A stretch of DNA of 64,000 nt from DYHD01 sp037445375 (GCA_037445375.1 JBBIKS010000007.1:22140-86139), one strand, 5' to 3'. Numbered from the stretch's first letter, positions 8,633 through 17,607 are shown. A program made the numbers and translations. Notes: generated by a model not told the origin, from the letters alone.

Positions 8633-9547
8633 ATGAATCGGCATTCGTCTTATCTAAGAAGGGGCATAATTTGTTTGCTTGGGGTTCTATTTTTGTCTTT
8701 TGCTTTAATCAGCAGTGTGTCTGCTACTGAAGGAGGCGGAGGGGCATATCCGAATGGTGCAGAGGATTTTATGTCTGGTGCTGTGCCGCCGCCGGGAACA
8801 TACTTTTTGAATTATCTCACCTACTACACTGCGGATAAGTTTAAGGATGGCAGCGGCAAAAGCGTTGTGCCGGATTTCGATTTAAAGGTTGCTGCAAATG
8901 TTTTCAGGTTTTTGCATGTTACAAAGACTCAAATTTTAGGCGGCTATTGGGGAATGCATGTTTTTGTGCCTGTTGTCAATGTGGATGTATCTCTTCCTAT
9001 TGGCAGTCAGAGCAGAACAGGTATCGGGGATATAATTATTGATCCTTTTATTTTATCATGGCATTCAAAAAACTGGCATTTTGCCACGGGTATTGATATT
9101 TACATTCCTACCGGGCAATATGATAAGAACAGGCTTGCTAACGTGGGTAGAAATTACTGGACATTTGAACCGATAATTGCCTTCACTTACATAAGTGACA
9201 GCGGGTTTGATGTATCAAGCAAGTTCATGTATGATTTTAACACTGAAAACAAAGATACCAATTATACATCAGGGCAGGAATTCCATTTTGACTATACAGT
9301 GGGAAAGAAGTTTGATAATTGGAATCTGGGGCTAGGCGGCTATTATTATAAGCAGGTATCAAGCGATAAGGTAAATGGACAGAAAGCTGCGCCAGATGGT
9401 AATAAGGGACAGGCTTTTGCAGTAGGGCCTCAGATTAAATATGACCATAAAAACATGAGCTTCATTCTTAAATACCAAAAGGAGATGGAAGTCAAAAACA
9501 GACCCGAAGGAGATAAGTTCTGGTTTAAATTCGTTTATGCTTTTTAG
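8633..9547 (+). CDS. Outer-membrane MetA-pathway-type (phenol degradation) family protein
   Basis: A 304-residue predicted outer-membrane beta-barrel of the family annotated 'MetA-pathway of phenol degradation' (COG4313-like). A signal peptide (residues 1-31, ending VSATEGGG) is followed by GAVPPPGTYFLNYLTYY, the family-typical start of the barrel, then many alternating aromatic strands and a C-terminal strand ending in Phe (FWFKFVYAF), as expected for BAM recognition. ATG 8633 is preferred to the upstream ATG at 8594 because GGAGG sits just before it and the signal peptide begins there. The role is probably passive import of hydrophobic compounds; no catabolic genes are nearby, so the substrate is unknown. 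Confidence 0.82.
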   Translation: MNRHSSYLRRGIICLLGVLFLSFALISSVSATEGGGGAYPNGAEDFMSGAVPPPGTYFLNYLTYYTADKFKDGSGKSVVPDFDLKVAANVFRFLHVTKTQILGGYWGMHVFVPVVNVDVSLPIGSQSRTGIGDIIIDPFILSWHSKNWHFATGIDIYIPTGQYDKNRLANVGRNYWTFEPIIAFTYISDSGFDVSSKFMYDFNTENKDTNYTSGQEFHFDYTVGKKFDNWNLGLGGYYYKQVSSDKVNGQKAAPDGNKGQAFAVGPQIKYDHKNMSFILKYQKEMEVKNRPEGDKFWFKFVYAF

Positions 9548-9550
9548 TTA

Positions 9551-9790
9551 GTGTCTGTTTATAAATGCTTCCCATAAGCTATTGGGGGGTTGAATTTGAA
9601 TCGATATTAATTAGAAAATCTCCCCTACCCCCTCTTTGGAAAAGAGTGGTAGCGCCCCTGCAAACCTCTCAATAGGGGAATCCCCCCTGTAGCAAAGGAG
9701 GCAAGGAGGGAATTTATAAAATAGTGTCGCCATTACTAATGAAAAATTAGTCGGGTATTATAGTAAAAAAACGATTTTATAAACAGACTC
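9551..9790 (+). repeat. MITE-like element with GTGTCTGTTTATAAA / TTTATAAACAGACTC ends (copy 1)
   Basis: A 240-bp non-coding segment bounded by near-perfect terminal inverted repeats: GTGTCTGTTTATAAA at 9551-9565 and TTTATAAACAGACTC at 9776-9790. The interior is C/G-run rich, with several short inverted repeats (about 9626-9710), and has no open frame. The same ends border at least four other intergenic elements in this window. It begins four bases after the preceding stop codon. Confidence 0.75.
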
Positions 9791-9811
9791 TATTTCGAGT
9801 CTGTTTATAAA
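9776..9811. repeat. Head-to-head pair of MITE termini
   Basis: TTTATAAACAGACTC (9776-9790) is followed after six bases by its perfect reverse complement GAGTCTGTTTATAAA (9797-9811). This is the right end of copy 1 abutting the left end of a second, decayed element that runs towards about 9900. It makes a 15-bp stem with a 6-nt loop. Confidence 0.8.
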
Positions 9812-9963
9812 ATTAATAAGCTGCGATTTTCCGTCATTACCGAGTGTCCGGAATCTTTTTATTCCCGATTTATCATAGTGTGCGAGGTTTTATTTATACC
9901 TGCTAAATGATAATCAAGTTGCATTTTTGGGTTAATCATCGCTTTAGGGGTTTTTATGCCATT

Positions 9964-9993
9964 TTGATTATAAGTAGTTATATTTCGTATAAT
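9964..9993 (+). promoter_or_regulatory. Putative sigma-70 promoter for the Tim44-like gene
   Basis: TTGATT (9964-9969) and a consensus TATAAT (9988-9993) are separated by 18 bp, about 32 bp upstream of the start codon at 10026. A GAGGAGG ribosome-binding site follows. The call rests on consensus match only. Confidence 0.5.
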
Positions 9994-10025
9994 AATATCA
10001 AATGATTTAAAGAGGAGGCAGATGA

Positions 10026-10901
10026 ATGAAGAAAATTCTAATTATTTTATCAATGGTTACATTCTTAGTTATGTTGGCAGGTGAATCATTTGCACGGGCA
10101 GGCAAAGGTTCTTCTTCCGGTTTTAGAAGTTACAAACAGCAGTCTCAACCTGCGACCCCAACACAGCCCGCACAACAAAATATTAATAAATCCCCAACAC
10201 AAGCCCAACCTATGCAGAAACCTTCTTTTTTTCAGAGCGGAATTTTTAGGATGCTCGTTGGTGGATTAATTATAGGCGCACTTTTGTCATTTCTAATGGG
10301 TCAGGGATTTGAGTTTGGTATGCCAGGACTGCTCGAAATCCTTATCATTGGCGGCATCATATTTTTAGTTGTAAGAATGATAACGAAATCAAGGCAGAAG
10401 GAAAAACTTCAATATGCAACTGGAGGCTCATATTCTACTACTGCCGCAAGCAACTATAATCAAACAGAGAATCTCTCTAATACCTCAACGGGGGTTTCGA
10501 CTGTATCCATAAATGAGAAACTGCTTAAAGATATCGCCATCAGCACCTTCAAGCTCTTACAGGATGCTTGGACTAAGAACGATCTCTCTATTGTTAGGAA
10601 TCTTTTGACCGAGAGGATGTATAATTATCTTGACGGTCAACTTCAAGAGCTAAAATCACAAGGCTCAAAAAACATCGTAGAGATTGTGTATTTCCAGAAT
10701 GTCAATATAGTTGATGTCGAGGGCGAGGATGATAATAAAGTAGTGATAGTCGAGATTGATGCCATGCTCAGAGATTATACAGTTGACCGCAATAACAACA
10801 TAATTGAAGGCTCCAAAGATACCCCCGTAGAAATCAAGGAATACTGGGCATTTGTAGGTAAGGCTTTGGAGTGGAAGCTCGATGATATAAAACAAGTCTG
10901 A
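10026..10901 (+). CDS. Tim44-like domain membrane protein
   Basis: A 291-residue protein with an N-terminal signal or anchor (residues 3-23, ending SFARAGKG). A Gly/Ser- and Gln/Pro-rich low-complexity linker (25-65) is followed by two hydrophobic segments (about 76-92 and 100-116; GMLVGGLIIGALLSF-like and GLLEILIIGGIIFLVVR). The C-terminal Tim44/MBA1-like domain (about 160-290) includes LKDIAISTFKLLQDAWTKNDLSIVRNLLT. The RAGKGSS...SR start plus this domain is the usual bacterial Tim44-domain architecture. The function in bacteria is not established. GAGGAGG precedes the ATG, and a strong terminator follows, making it monocistronic. Confidence 0.85.
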   Translation: MKKILIILSMVTFLVMLAGESFARAGKGSSSGFRSYKQQSQPATPTQPAQQNINKSPTQAQPMQKPSFFQSGIFRMLVGGLIIGALLSFLMGQGFEFGMPGLLEILIIGGIIFLVVRMITKSRQKEKLQYATGGSYSTTAASNYNQTENLSNTSTGVSTVSINEKLLKDIAISTFKLLQDAWTKNDLSIVRNLLTERMYNYLDGQLQELKSQGSKNIVEIVYFQNVNIVDVEGEDDNKVVIVEIDAMLRDYTVDRNNNIIEGSKDTPVEIKEYWAFVGKALEWKLDDIKQV

Positions 10902-10929
10902 TTTAAAAAGACAGTTTAGACAATTTCAG

Positions 10930-10966
10930 ATGGGGCAAGGTTTTTTTAACTTTGCCCCATTTTTTA
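10930..10966 (+). terminator. Rho-independent terminator after the Tim44-like gene
   Basis: ATGGGGCAA (10930-10938) pairs with TTGCCCCAT (10952-10960), followed by TTTTT. The hairpin sits 29 bp after the Tim44-like stop. The longest open frame of the next gene begins inside this hairpin, which argues for the later start at 11002. Confidence 0.9.
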
Positions 10967-11001
10967 TTTGCTCAAAGGTCTATGATAATCTATACTACTA
11001 T

Positions 11002-12813
11002 ATGCCTTTGTTTGGAGAAATTTTCCTTAGTGAATTAATCAGAAAACCTGTCTATGACCCAAAAGGAGAGGTAATAGGCAAGGTTAGGGATATAATTGTC
11101 GTTAAAGGCGACCCCCTCCCTAAATTATCCGCTGTAGTAGTGGAAAAACAAAAAAAGCTTGTTCAGATCAGATGGGAAGATATCAATCTTTTTAATAAAA
11201 AAGTAGTCTCAACAAGCATTCATTCTGAAGCAATTGAGCCTTATCAGCCTAACGATGAAGATCTTCTGGCTTTCAGAGATATACTTGACAAACAGATAGT
11301 CGATGTTAATGGCGTCAAAGTAGTTAAGGTAAATGACATAAAGCTCGAAGGATATTATGGTGAGGCAATTTTGATAGCTGTGGATATTGGCAAAAGATGG
11401 AAATTCAGAAGGTTTGGATCAGGAAAGTTAGCAAAGACTTTAGAGTCTAAATTCCCTCCACATCTAATTAGCTGGGATTATATTCAACCACTTAAGCCAA
11501 AGCTGGATTCTATTGCCCTCACTGTCCCCAGTCAAATGGTTTCTGAATTACATCCTGCAGATATTGCAGATATAATCAGCCGGGTCTCAATGGATGAGGG
11601 GACGCATCTTATAAAAGAACTTGATATAGAAACTGCTGCGGAGGCATTATCTGAATTAGAGCCTGAAAGGCAAGCTGAAATTATAAGTTCGATTGATGCT
11701 GAAAAGGCAGCCGATATAATCGAAGAAATGACCCCCGATGATGCTGCCGATGTGCTTGGTGATTTGCCTGCTGAAAAGGCTAAGGAGATTCTTGAGCATA
11801 TAGAGAAAGAAGAAGCTGAGGATATTCAGGAACTCCTCGTGCATGAGAAAGATACCGCAGGCGGTGTGATGACCAATGAATTTATTGCTTATAATCCAGA
11901 AATCACTATTCAAAAAGCTATCGAACAATTTAAAAAGGATGCCGAAGACATTGAGACGGTTTATTATATTTATATTATTGACGAAAATGAGAAGCTTCTC
12001 GGTGTTACATCACTAAGGGAACTCTTGCTGGCAGACCCTTTTTGTCATCTTTCTGATATCATGGAAAAAAAACTTATAACTGCTTCGCAGGATGAAGATG
12101 TCAAGGTTGTAGCTGAAATACTATCTAAATATAACCTTGTCGCCCTCCCAGTTATAGACAATGACGGTTGTCTTTTAGGGATAGTTACTGTGGATGATAT
12201 ACTGGATATATTGGAAGAAGAGGCTACCGAGGATATTTACAAGGTTGCTGGCACATCAGAGATCAAATACGGTAAAATTGAAGACGCCAGTCCGTTGGAT
12301 GTCGTAAAAAGCCGCATTCCGTGGCTTTTGTTGTGTCTTTTAGGTGGGCTTGTGTCTTCCCTTGTGATCGGACAGTTTGAGGCAACCATTGCGAGCGTGG
12401 TTGTTTTGGCGGCATTTATACCGGTAATTATGGGCATGGCTGGCAATGCAGGATTGCAAGTTTCAACAACAATGGTAAGAAATATTGCCCTTAATTCAAT
12501 ACATAATTTCTGGAAGTATGCTGGAATAGAAATACTTTCAGGTTTGATAATGGCTTTTACGACTGGTGTCGTTATTGCGATAGCTGCTTATTTACTCGAA
12601 GGAATGCCGATGCTTGGGGTAGTAGTAGGGATATCTATGTTTTTATCAATAACCAGTTCTACATTCCTTGCGATATTAACACCTACAATAGCTCATAAAA
12701 TAGGGATTGACCCTGCCGTTACAGCGGGTCCTTTTGTTACTGTATTTAATGACATATTAGGTCTTACGATTTATTTTACTGTCGCAACAATATTCATGAG
12801 ATTTTTAATTTAG
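11002..12813 (+). CDS. mgtE: MgtE-type Mg2+ transporter with PRC barrel
   Basis: A 603-residue magnesium channel/transporter. In order: a PRC-barrel-like domain (about residues 10-75; LIRKPVYDPKGEVIGKVRD); a middle part; the MgtE N-domain superhelix (about 200-300; repeats such as LHPADIADII, SELEPERQAEII, MTPDDAADVLGDLP); paired CBS domains (about 305-425); and a five-helix membrane domain (about 450-600) with PVIMGMAGNAGLQ and AILTPTIAHKIGIDPAVTAGP at the ion path. In known MgtE the N and CBS domains sense cytosolic Mg2+. The added N-terminal PRC barrel is less usual. ATG 11002 is chosen because an upstream in-frame ATG lies within the preceding terminator. mtnA follows after 8 bp. Confidence 0.93.
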   Translation: MPLFGEIFLSELIRKPVYDPKGEVIGKVRDIIVVKGDPLPKLSAVVVEKQKKLVQIRWEDINLFNKKVVSTSIHSEAIEPYQPNDEDLLAFRDILDKQIVDVNGVKVVKVNDIKLEGYYGEAILIAVDIGKRWKFRRFGSGKLAKTLESKFPPHLISWDYIQPLKPKLDSIALTVPSQMVSELHPADIADIISRVSMDEGTHLIKELDIETAAEALSELEPERQAEIISSIDAEKAADIIEEMTPDDAADVLGDLPAEKAKEILEHIEKEEAEDIQELLVHEKDTAGGVMTNEFIAYNPEITIQKAIEQFKKDAEDIETVYYIYIIDENEKLLGVTSLRELLLADPFCHLSDIMEKKLITASQDEDVKVVAEILSKYNLVALPVIDNDGCLLGIVTVDDILDILEEEATEDIYKVAGTSEIKYGKIEDASPLDVVKSRIPWLLLCLLGGLVSSLVIGQFEATIASVVVLAAFIPVIMGMAGNAGLQVSTTMVRNIALNSIHNFWKYAGIEILSGLIMAFTTGVVIAIAAYLLEGMPMLGVVVGISMFLSITSSTFLAILTPTIAHKIGIDPAVTAGPFVTVFNDILGLTIYFTVATIFMRFLI

Positions 12814-12821
12814 GGGTGGTA

Positions 12822-13895
12822 ATGGTTAAAGCAATAGAATTGAAAGACGACAAGGTTATAATTCTTGACCAAAGCAGGCTCCCACTTGAGGTCAGATTTA
12901 TTGAATGCACAGATTATTACATGGTTGCAAAATGCATCAAGAAGCTGTGCATAAGGGGAGCGCCTGCAATAGGTATAGCATCTGCTATGGCAATAGCTAT
13001 AGGAGCGCAGAATATTAAAGCCAAAAATTTTAATGACTTCATGGAGAAAATTGAGCCCGTCATGGAAGCCATGCTCTCTACAAGACCTACTGCGGTAAAC
13101 ATCAGATGGTCTGTTGAGAGAATAAAAGGGATCTTAAATATACATAAAGATGAACCAATAACCAAACTTAAAAAGATATTGATTGATGAAGCTAAGGCAA
13201 TATTAAAAGAGGATATCGAGATCAATAAGGCAATTGGCAGATGGGGAGCAGAGTTTATCAAGGACGGTGATACAATACTGACCCATTGCAATGCAGGGAG
13301 TCTTGCAACAGGAGGCTATGGGACAGCTACAGCCCCGATGATAATCGCAAAAGAGCAGGGCAAACATATTCGGGTTATAGCTGATGAGACGAGACCTGTC
13401 CTTCAGGGTGCAAGACTTACGACATGGGAGCTTATGCAGGCAGATATACCAGTAACCCTTATAACAGACAATACAGCAGGGGCATTGATACGAAAGGGCA
13501 TGATAGACCTTGCAATCGTAGGCACTGACAGGACTACAAGAAAAGGCGATGTAGCAAACAAAATAGGTACTTATACGGTTGCTGTGCTTTGCAAGGAAAA
13601 TAAGATACCATTTTATGTTGCCGCACCATTAAGCAGTGTGGATTTTAGCATTGATTCAGGCGAGCTTATTCCGATCGAAGAACGTTCATCTGATGAGGTG
13701 ACAACAATTTGGGGACATAGGGTTGCACCTGAAGGGGTAAATGTAATAAACTTAGCATTTGATGTAACCCCGTCAAATTATGTAACGGCTTTTTTTACAG
13801 AAAAAGGGGTGTTTCATCCGCGGGACTTAAAAAAATTAATGATTAAACTAATTAATCTTGATTCATTGAGAATAAAACCGATGAAACACATATGA
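12822..13895 (+). CDS. mtnA: S-methyl-5-thioribose-1-phosphate isomerase
   Basis: Converts methylthioribose-1-phosphate to methylthioribulose-1-phosphate in methionine salvage; related eIF2B-like enzymes act on other sugar phosphates. Motifs seen: CIRGAPAIGIASAMA, RPTAVNIRWSVERI, THCNAGSLATGGYGTA with the family's conserved Cys, and ADETRPVLQGARLTTWEL. The family Asp lies in VGTDR. At 357 residues the length is standard. The ATG at 12822 is preferred to the overlapping GTG at 12816 because AGGGGTGG precedes it. It begins 8 bp after mgtE in an apparent operon. No other methionine salvage gene is seen next to it. Confidence 0.95.
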   Translation: MVKAIELKDDKVIILDQSRLPLEVRFIECTDYYMVAKCIKKLCIRGAPAIGIASAMAIAIGAQNIKAKNFNDFMEKIEPVMEAMLSTRPTAVNIRWSVERIKGILNIHKDEPITKLKKILIDEAKAILKEDIEINKAIGRWGAEFIKDGDTILTHCNAGSLATGGYGTATAPMIIAKEQGKHIRVIADETRPVLQGARLTTWELMQADIPVTLITDNTAGALIRKGMIDLAIVGTDRTTRKGDVANKIGTYTVAVLCKENKIPFYVAAPLSSVDFSIDSGELIPIEERSSDEVTTIWGHRVAPEGVNVINLAFDVTPSNYVTAFFTEKGVFHPRDLKKLMIKLINLDSLRIKPMKHI

Positions 13896-14018
13896 TCTGA
13901 TGCTCATAAAATAGCATAAAAACAACCCCATTTGATTTATGTCATCCTGAGATTTTTGGAAGGATGAGAAATTGTTATTGATCGACAGCCTTACCATGAC
14001 AGAAAGAGAGATTTACAG

Positions 14019-15014
14019 GTGAATATAAAAGATATTTTTACATCATACTCTGCTGAACTTAAAACAGTTGAGGAAGAACTCTTTGCAATATTTCAGAGCG
14101 ATGTATTTCTTATACCTGTGATAGGCAGGCATATTCTTCATAGCGGAGGAAAAAGAATAAGGCCTCTTTTCCTCCTGCTCAGCGCTGACCTATGCGGCTA
14201 CAAAGGCGCAAACCGCCGTTTGCTTGGCGCCATAATAGAGGCAATTCATACTGCATCACTGCTGCATGACGATGTGATAGACGGAGCCCATACGAGAAGA
14301 GGAAAGACAGCTTCTCATGTATTGTGGGGTAATCAGATTATTGTCCTCGTAGGGGATTATCTATATTCAAATGCCCTAAAGCTCGCAGTCGAGCAGAAAA
14401 ATCAAAAGATTATGGAGGCTCTCTCGACTGCTACAACAAGGATGACGGAAGGAGAGATATTGCAGCTCCACAAAACCGCAGACCCAGATATAACAGAGGA
14501 TGAATATTTCAAGATTATATCGGCAAAGACAGGGGTCTTAATATCGGCAGCCTGCAAAATAGGCGGCATACTTGCTGAAAAATCCGATGAAGCCGTGAAC
14601 GCCCTTGCCAATTTTGGTATGAAGGCAGGAATCGCTTTCCAGATGGCAGACGACGTCCTTGACTACATGGCTAAACAGGACGATCTTGGCAAAAAGCTCG
14701 GTAAAGATCTCGAAGAAGGTAAGATAACAATGCCCTTAATTCAATTACTCAAATCGGCATCGGATGTTGAGCATCAGGAGGTCATAAATATTATAACGGA
14801 TACCGCAAAGAGTCCTGAAAAATCAGGCGAAGATAATATAAAACAGAACAGGATAATAGAACTTTTTAATAAATATAACTCTATTGCAGAGTCCTTAAAA
14901 ATTGCTGATACAATAGTGCAAGAAGCCAGAGCCGAATTAGACATCTTTGCACCATCCAAAGAGAAAGAGGCAATTATTGCAATGGCTGGCTATGCTATGT
15001 CAAGGGAGAAATGA
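14019..15014 (+). CDS. Polyprenyl diphosphate synthase (long chain)
   Basis: A trans-isoprenyl diphosphate synthase of 331 residues. The first Asp-rich motif is in LLHDDVIDGAHTRRG, preceded by GGKRIRPL, which contacts diphosphate, and the second is in QMADDVLDYMAKQDDLGKK. The overall length and the LWGNQIIVLVGDYLYSNAL segment fit the octaprenyl/heptaprenyl synthase group that makes quinone side chains. It begins with GTG and ends 3 bp before the AMMECR1-domain gene, so the two are cotranscribed. Chain length cannot be read from the sequence. Confidence 0.92.
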   Translation: MNIKDIFTSYSAELKTVEEELFAIFQSDVFLIPVIGRHILHSGGKRIRPLFLLLSADLCGYKGANRRLLGAIIEAIHTASLLHDDVIDGAHTRRGKTASHVLWGNQIIVLVGDYLYSNALKLAVEQKNQKIMEALSTATTRMTEGEILQLHKTADPDITEDEYFKIISAKTGVLISAACKIGGILAEKSDEAVNALANFGMKAGIAFQMADDVLDYMAKQDDLGKKLGKDLEEGKITMPLIQLLKSASDVEHQEVINIITDTAKSPEKSGEDNIKQNRIIELFNKYNSIAESLKIADTIVQEARAELDIFAPSKEKEAIIAMAGYAMSREK

Positions 15015-15017
15015 TAT

Positions 15018-15527
15018 ATGCATCAGTATGCAGAACTTGCAAAAAAGGTTATAGAGGAATACGCAAAAACTAAAAAGATTCATCTTCCACCCTCTGTTAT
15101 ACCTTCAGAGATGCAGAAAAAAGCAGGCGTATTTGTAAGCCTTAAAATAGGCGGCAAGTTAAGAGGCTGTATAGGCACCTTTTCACCTGTCAATGAGAAC
15201 TTATATAAGGAGATAGTCAAGAATGCCCTTTCTGCAGCCAATGAAGACCCAAGATTTTTGCCTGTTGCAGAAGGGGAGTTGAAAGACCTTGAGTATTCTG
15301 TTGATGTATTATCTGAGCCTGTCAAGGTAAATAATATTTCAGAGCTTGATCATATTAAATATGGTGTAATTGTAATCAAAGGTTTTAAGAGAGGACTGCT
15401 TTTGCCTGATATCGAGGGTGTTAATTCCGTTGAAGAACAGTTAAAAATAGCAAAACTCAAGGCAGGCATAGACCCATTAGATGAGGATGTAGATATATTT
15501 AAGTTCTCAGTCGAAAGGTATAGGTAA
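15018..15527 (+). CDS. amrA: AMMECR1-domain protein (AmmeMemoRadiSam protein A type)
   Basis: A 169-residue AMMECR1-family protein. The signature LRGCIGTFSP is at about residues 49-58, followed by NALSAANEDPRFLPV and EYSVDVLSEPV. In other genomes this protein occurs with a Memo-like protein and a radical-SAM enzyme (AmmeMemoRadiSam); neither partner is in this window. It lies 3 bp behind the polyprenyl synthase gene. The biochemical role is unknown. Confidence 0.9.
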   Translation: MHQYAELAKKVIEEYAKTKKIHLPPSVIPSEMQKKAGVFVSLKIGGKLRGCIGTFSPVNENLYKEIVKNALSAANEDPRFLPVAEGELKDLEYSVDVLSEPVKVNNISELDHIKYGVIVIKGFKRGLLLPDIEGVNSVEEQLKIAKLKAGIDPLDEDVDIFKFSVERYR

Positions 15528-15575
15528 AATAATAGCTAACTGCTACAGCATAAAAATCTAATTGCAATTTTTGAG

Positions 15576-16850
15576 TTAATATTTTAATAGTATAGTTTCT
15601 TTAGCAGTTTTTAAAAACTCTATCCTGCTTCTCTCAAAATCAATGATCTGGGGATGCTTATGTTTTAGATATTTTGAGGTGTATTCATTTGCAGGGTCAA
15701 ACTTATTCAACTGTAGAGACGGATTAAAAATCCTGAAATGGGGCGCTGCATCAAGACCGCATCCGGCAACCCACTGCCAGTTTCCAACATTCTGAGCCAA
15801 GTCAGCATCAACTAAGTTTTGATAGAAGTATTGTTCTCCCCATCTCCAATCTATCATGAGATTTTTTGACAAAAAACTAGCGGTAATCATACGCAGCCTA
15901 TTATGCATCCAACCCTCCTGCCTCAACTGGCTCATTCCAGCATCTACTATATCAAAGCCTGTCTCTGCATTTTTCCATTTTTCAAATAGCTCAAAATCAT
16001 GCTTCCATGGAAATTGCCTCCAGTTTTCTCTATATTCAAGAGATATGACATGGGGATTAAGATATAACCATGTTCTATAAAATTCGGACCAGGCAATCTC
16101 TTTTATGAATTTCTCGCTGCCCGGGTGCTCTAATAACTTTAAATATACATAACGATGAGAGATTATCCCTATCCTGAGATATACTGAGAGTCTTGATGTG
16201 CCTTCTATAGCAGGGGAATCCCTATCCTGCGAATAATTTGGAAGTTTTTGTTTTATAAATCCTTCGAAACTCTCTAATACTTCTTGTTCAGTTTTATACC
16301 AGAGATTGATTATATTGATGTTTTGTGGAACAGATAAAGGCTTACATTCATGCTTAATTTGAGGAGTCGTTAATAAATCCGGCATTGAATAGAGAGCTGG
16401 CTTATTGTTTAAAAGGTATGGACTAAATAACCATTTATAAAAATGAGTGAATGTTTTTTTGAATTTTTCCCTTTCAGGGGGGATTAAAAACTGAAAAATC
16501 ACCTGATTTTTTATGCCTCTTTTTTGGCACTCAGACTTGAAAAAATCTGCTTTTTTTAAGGCATTTGGCTCGCTATCAAAACAATGCCTCACTAAATCTG
16601 GCTTAGCGACGTCTAAAAATCTTCCAAAATCCTCTAAGTCTGTTATATACAGCCTTGAGCCAAGCTTCTTAAGTTCTTTTGAGAATTCTTCAATATATTT
16701 AAAAAATAAGGACTTCAGATTTTCTCCATGCTCTCTCTGGTTAAAGTTATCAAACAAAAAAAGGGGTATAATCTCGTTATCTTTCCACCCTTCAAAAAGA
16801 ACATTGTCTATAAGCCTAAAATCCCTTGCAAATATTGATACAATTCTCAT
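15576..16850 (-). CDS. phrB: Deoxyribodipyrimidine photolyase
   Basis: A 424-residue cryptochrome/photolyase-family protein that would repair UV-induced pyrimidine dimers using blue light. An N-terminal Rossmann-like antenna domain begins FARDFRLIDN. The C-terminal FAD domain contains IKEIAWSEFYRTWLY, MSQLRQEGWMHNRLRM, DWRWGEQYFYQNLVDADLAQNVGNWQW (given here in part only; about 15770-15850) and GCGLDAAPHFRIFNP. These hold the FAD-binding and electron-transfer Trp positions of class I CPD photolyases. It has its own minus-strand transcription unit and converges on the AMMECR1 gene. A light-dependent enzyme implies occasional exposure to sunlight or recent acquisition. Confidence 0.92.
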   Translation of the reverse strand: MRIVSIFARDFRLIDNVLFEGWKDNEIIPLFLFDNFNQREHGENLKSLFFKYIEEFSKELKKLGSRLYITDLEDFGRFLDVAKPDLVRHCFDSEPNALKKADFFKSECQKRGIKNQVIFQFLIPPEREKFKKTFTHFYKWLFSPYLLNNKPALYSMPDLLTTPQIKHECKPLSVPQNINIINLWYKTEQEVLESFEGFIKQKLPNYSQDRDSPAIEGTSRLSVYLRIGIISHRYVYLKLLEHPGSEKFIKEIAWSEFYRTWLYLNPHVISLEYRENWRQFPWKHDFELFEKWKNAETGFDIVDAGMSQLRQEGWMHNRLRMITASFLSKNLMIDWRWGEQYFYQNLVDADLAQNVGNWQWVAGCGLDAAPHFRIFNPSLQLNKFDPANEYTSKYLKHKHPQIIDFERSRIEFLKTAKETILLKY

Positions 16851-16880
16851 TTAGTTAAAGAATTCGAGTGTATTTATTTA

Positions 16881-16957
16881 AGTCATTGGTGTCCAAAATA
16901 ATATTACAAAATGAATTATGAAGCGATTTCTTAGCATCAAAAAAATTATTTTGGACA
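16881..16957. repeat. Short TGTCCAAAATAAT-ended repeat (copy 1)
   Basis: A 68-bp core at 16890-16957 starts TGTCCAAAATAAT and ends ATTATTTTGGACA, giving 13-bp perfect terminal inverted repeats. Its reverse complement matches the outer parts of the 32245-32471 element, including flanking CCAATGA. It has no coding capacity. It sits upstream of both the photolyase and the CysC-like gene. Confidence 0.75.
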
Positions 16958-17070
16958 AATATGGTATTAAGTATATCTAAATAAATTACTTCTTATCAAT
17001 AAAGCGTTCGAAAAATAGCATATCCTATGTTATATTTTTATAACTTGCATTTTTTAATTTAGAGAGCAAA

Positions 17071-17607
17071 ATGAGCGGTTTAGTCTTATGGATAACAGGA
17101 CTATCAGGAAGCGGCAAGAGTGTTATCGCAGATGCCCTGAAAGGAAATTTTCCTGATTTTATCATCCTCAGGATGGATGATTTAAGAAAGATTGTAACGC
17201 CTGAGCCGTCGTATTCAGAAGGTGAAAGGGAGATAGTCTATCGTGCAATTGTCTATATGGCTAAAATGCTCTCAGAACTTGGTCATAATGTAATTATTGA
17301 TGCAACTGCAAATAGAAGAAGATGGAGAGAATTAGCAAGAGAACTGATAAAAAATTTTGTTGAGATATATCTCAGATGTCCTCTGGATATTTGCCAGCAA
17401 AGGGAAAAAAGCAGAATAAATACGCACTTTGCACCAAAAGATATTTACAAAAAGGGGATAGATGGATCCCCTGTTCCTGGCATTACAGTGCCTTATGAAG
17501 AGCCCCTAAATCCTGAATTGATTTTAGATACTGACAGATTAGCAATTGAGGAAGCTGTTGCAAAAGTTGTAGATTTTATATCAGCCCAAAAATGTGTTAA
17601 ATCCTAA
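17071..17607 (+). CDS. cysC: Adenylylsulfate kinase-like P-loop kinase
   Basis: A 178-residue kinase resembling APS kinase, which phosphorylates adenylylsulfate to PAPS. The P-loop is GLSGSGKS at residues 9-16; a MDDLRK segment replaces the usual DGDNVR; then come VIIDATANRRRWRE, EIYLRCPLDICQQRE and the family-like YEEPLNPEL near the C-terminus. The variation at the substrate loop leaves some doubt about the true substrate, and no sulfurylase or APS reductase gene is adjacent. It is a single-gene unit, with a repeat upstream and a long palindrome downstream. Confidence 0.78.
   Translation: MSGLVLWITGLSGSGKSVIADALKGNFPDFIILRMDDLRKIVTPEPSYSEGEREIVYRAIVYMAKMLSELGHNVIIDATANRRRWRELARELIKNFVEIYLRCPLDICQQREKSRINTHFAPKDIYKKGIDGSPVPGITVPYEEPLNPELILDTDRLAIEEAVAKVVDFISAQKCVKS

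Noticed and set aside
10930..11001. N-terminal extension of MgtE (24 codons)
   Set aside because: It begins inside a perfect terminator hairpin of the previous gene and reads as non-family sequence; the start at 11002 fits the PRC-barrel beginning.
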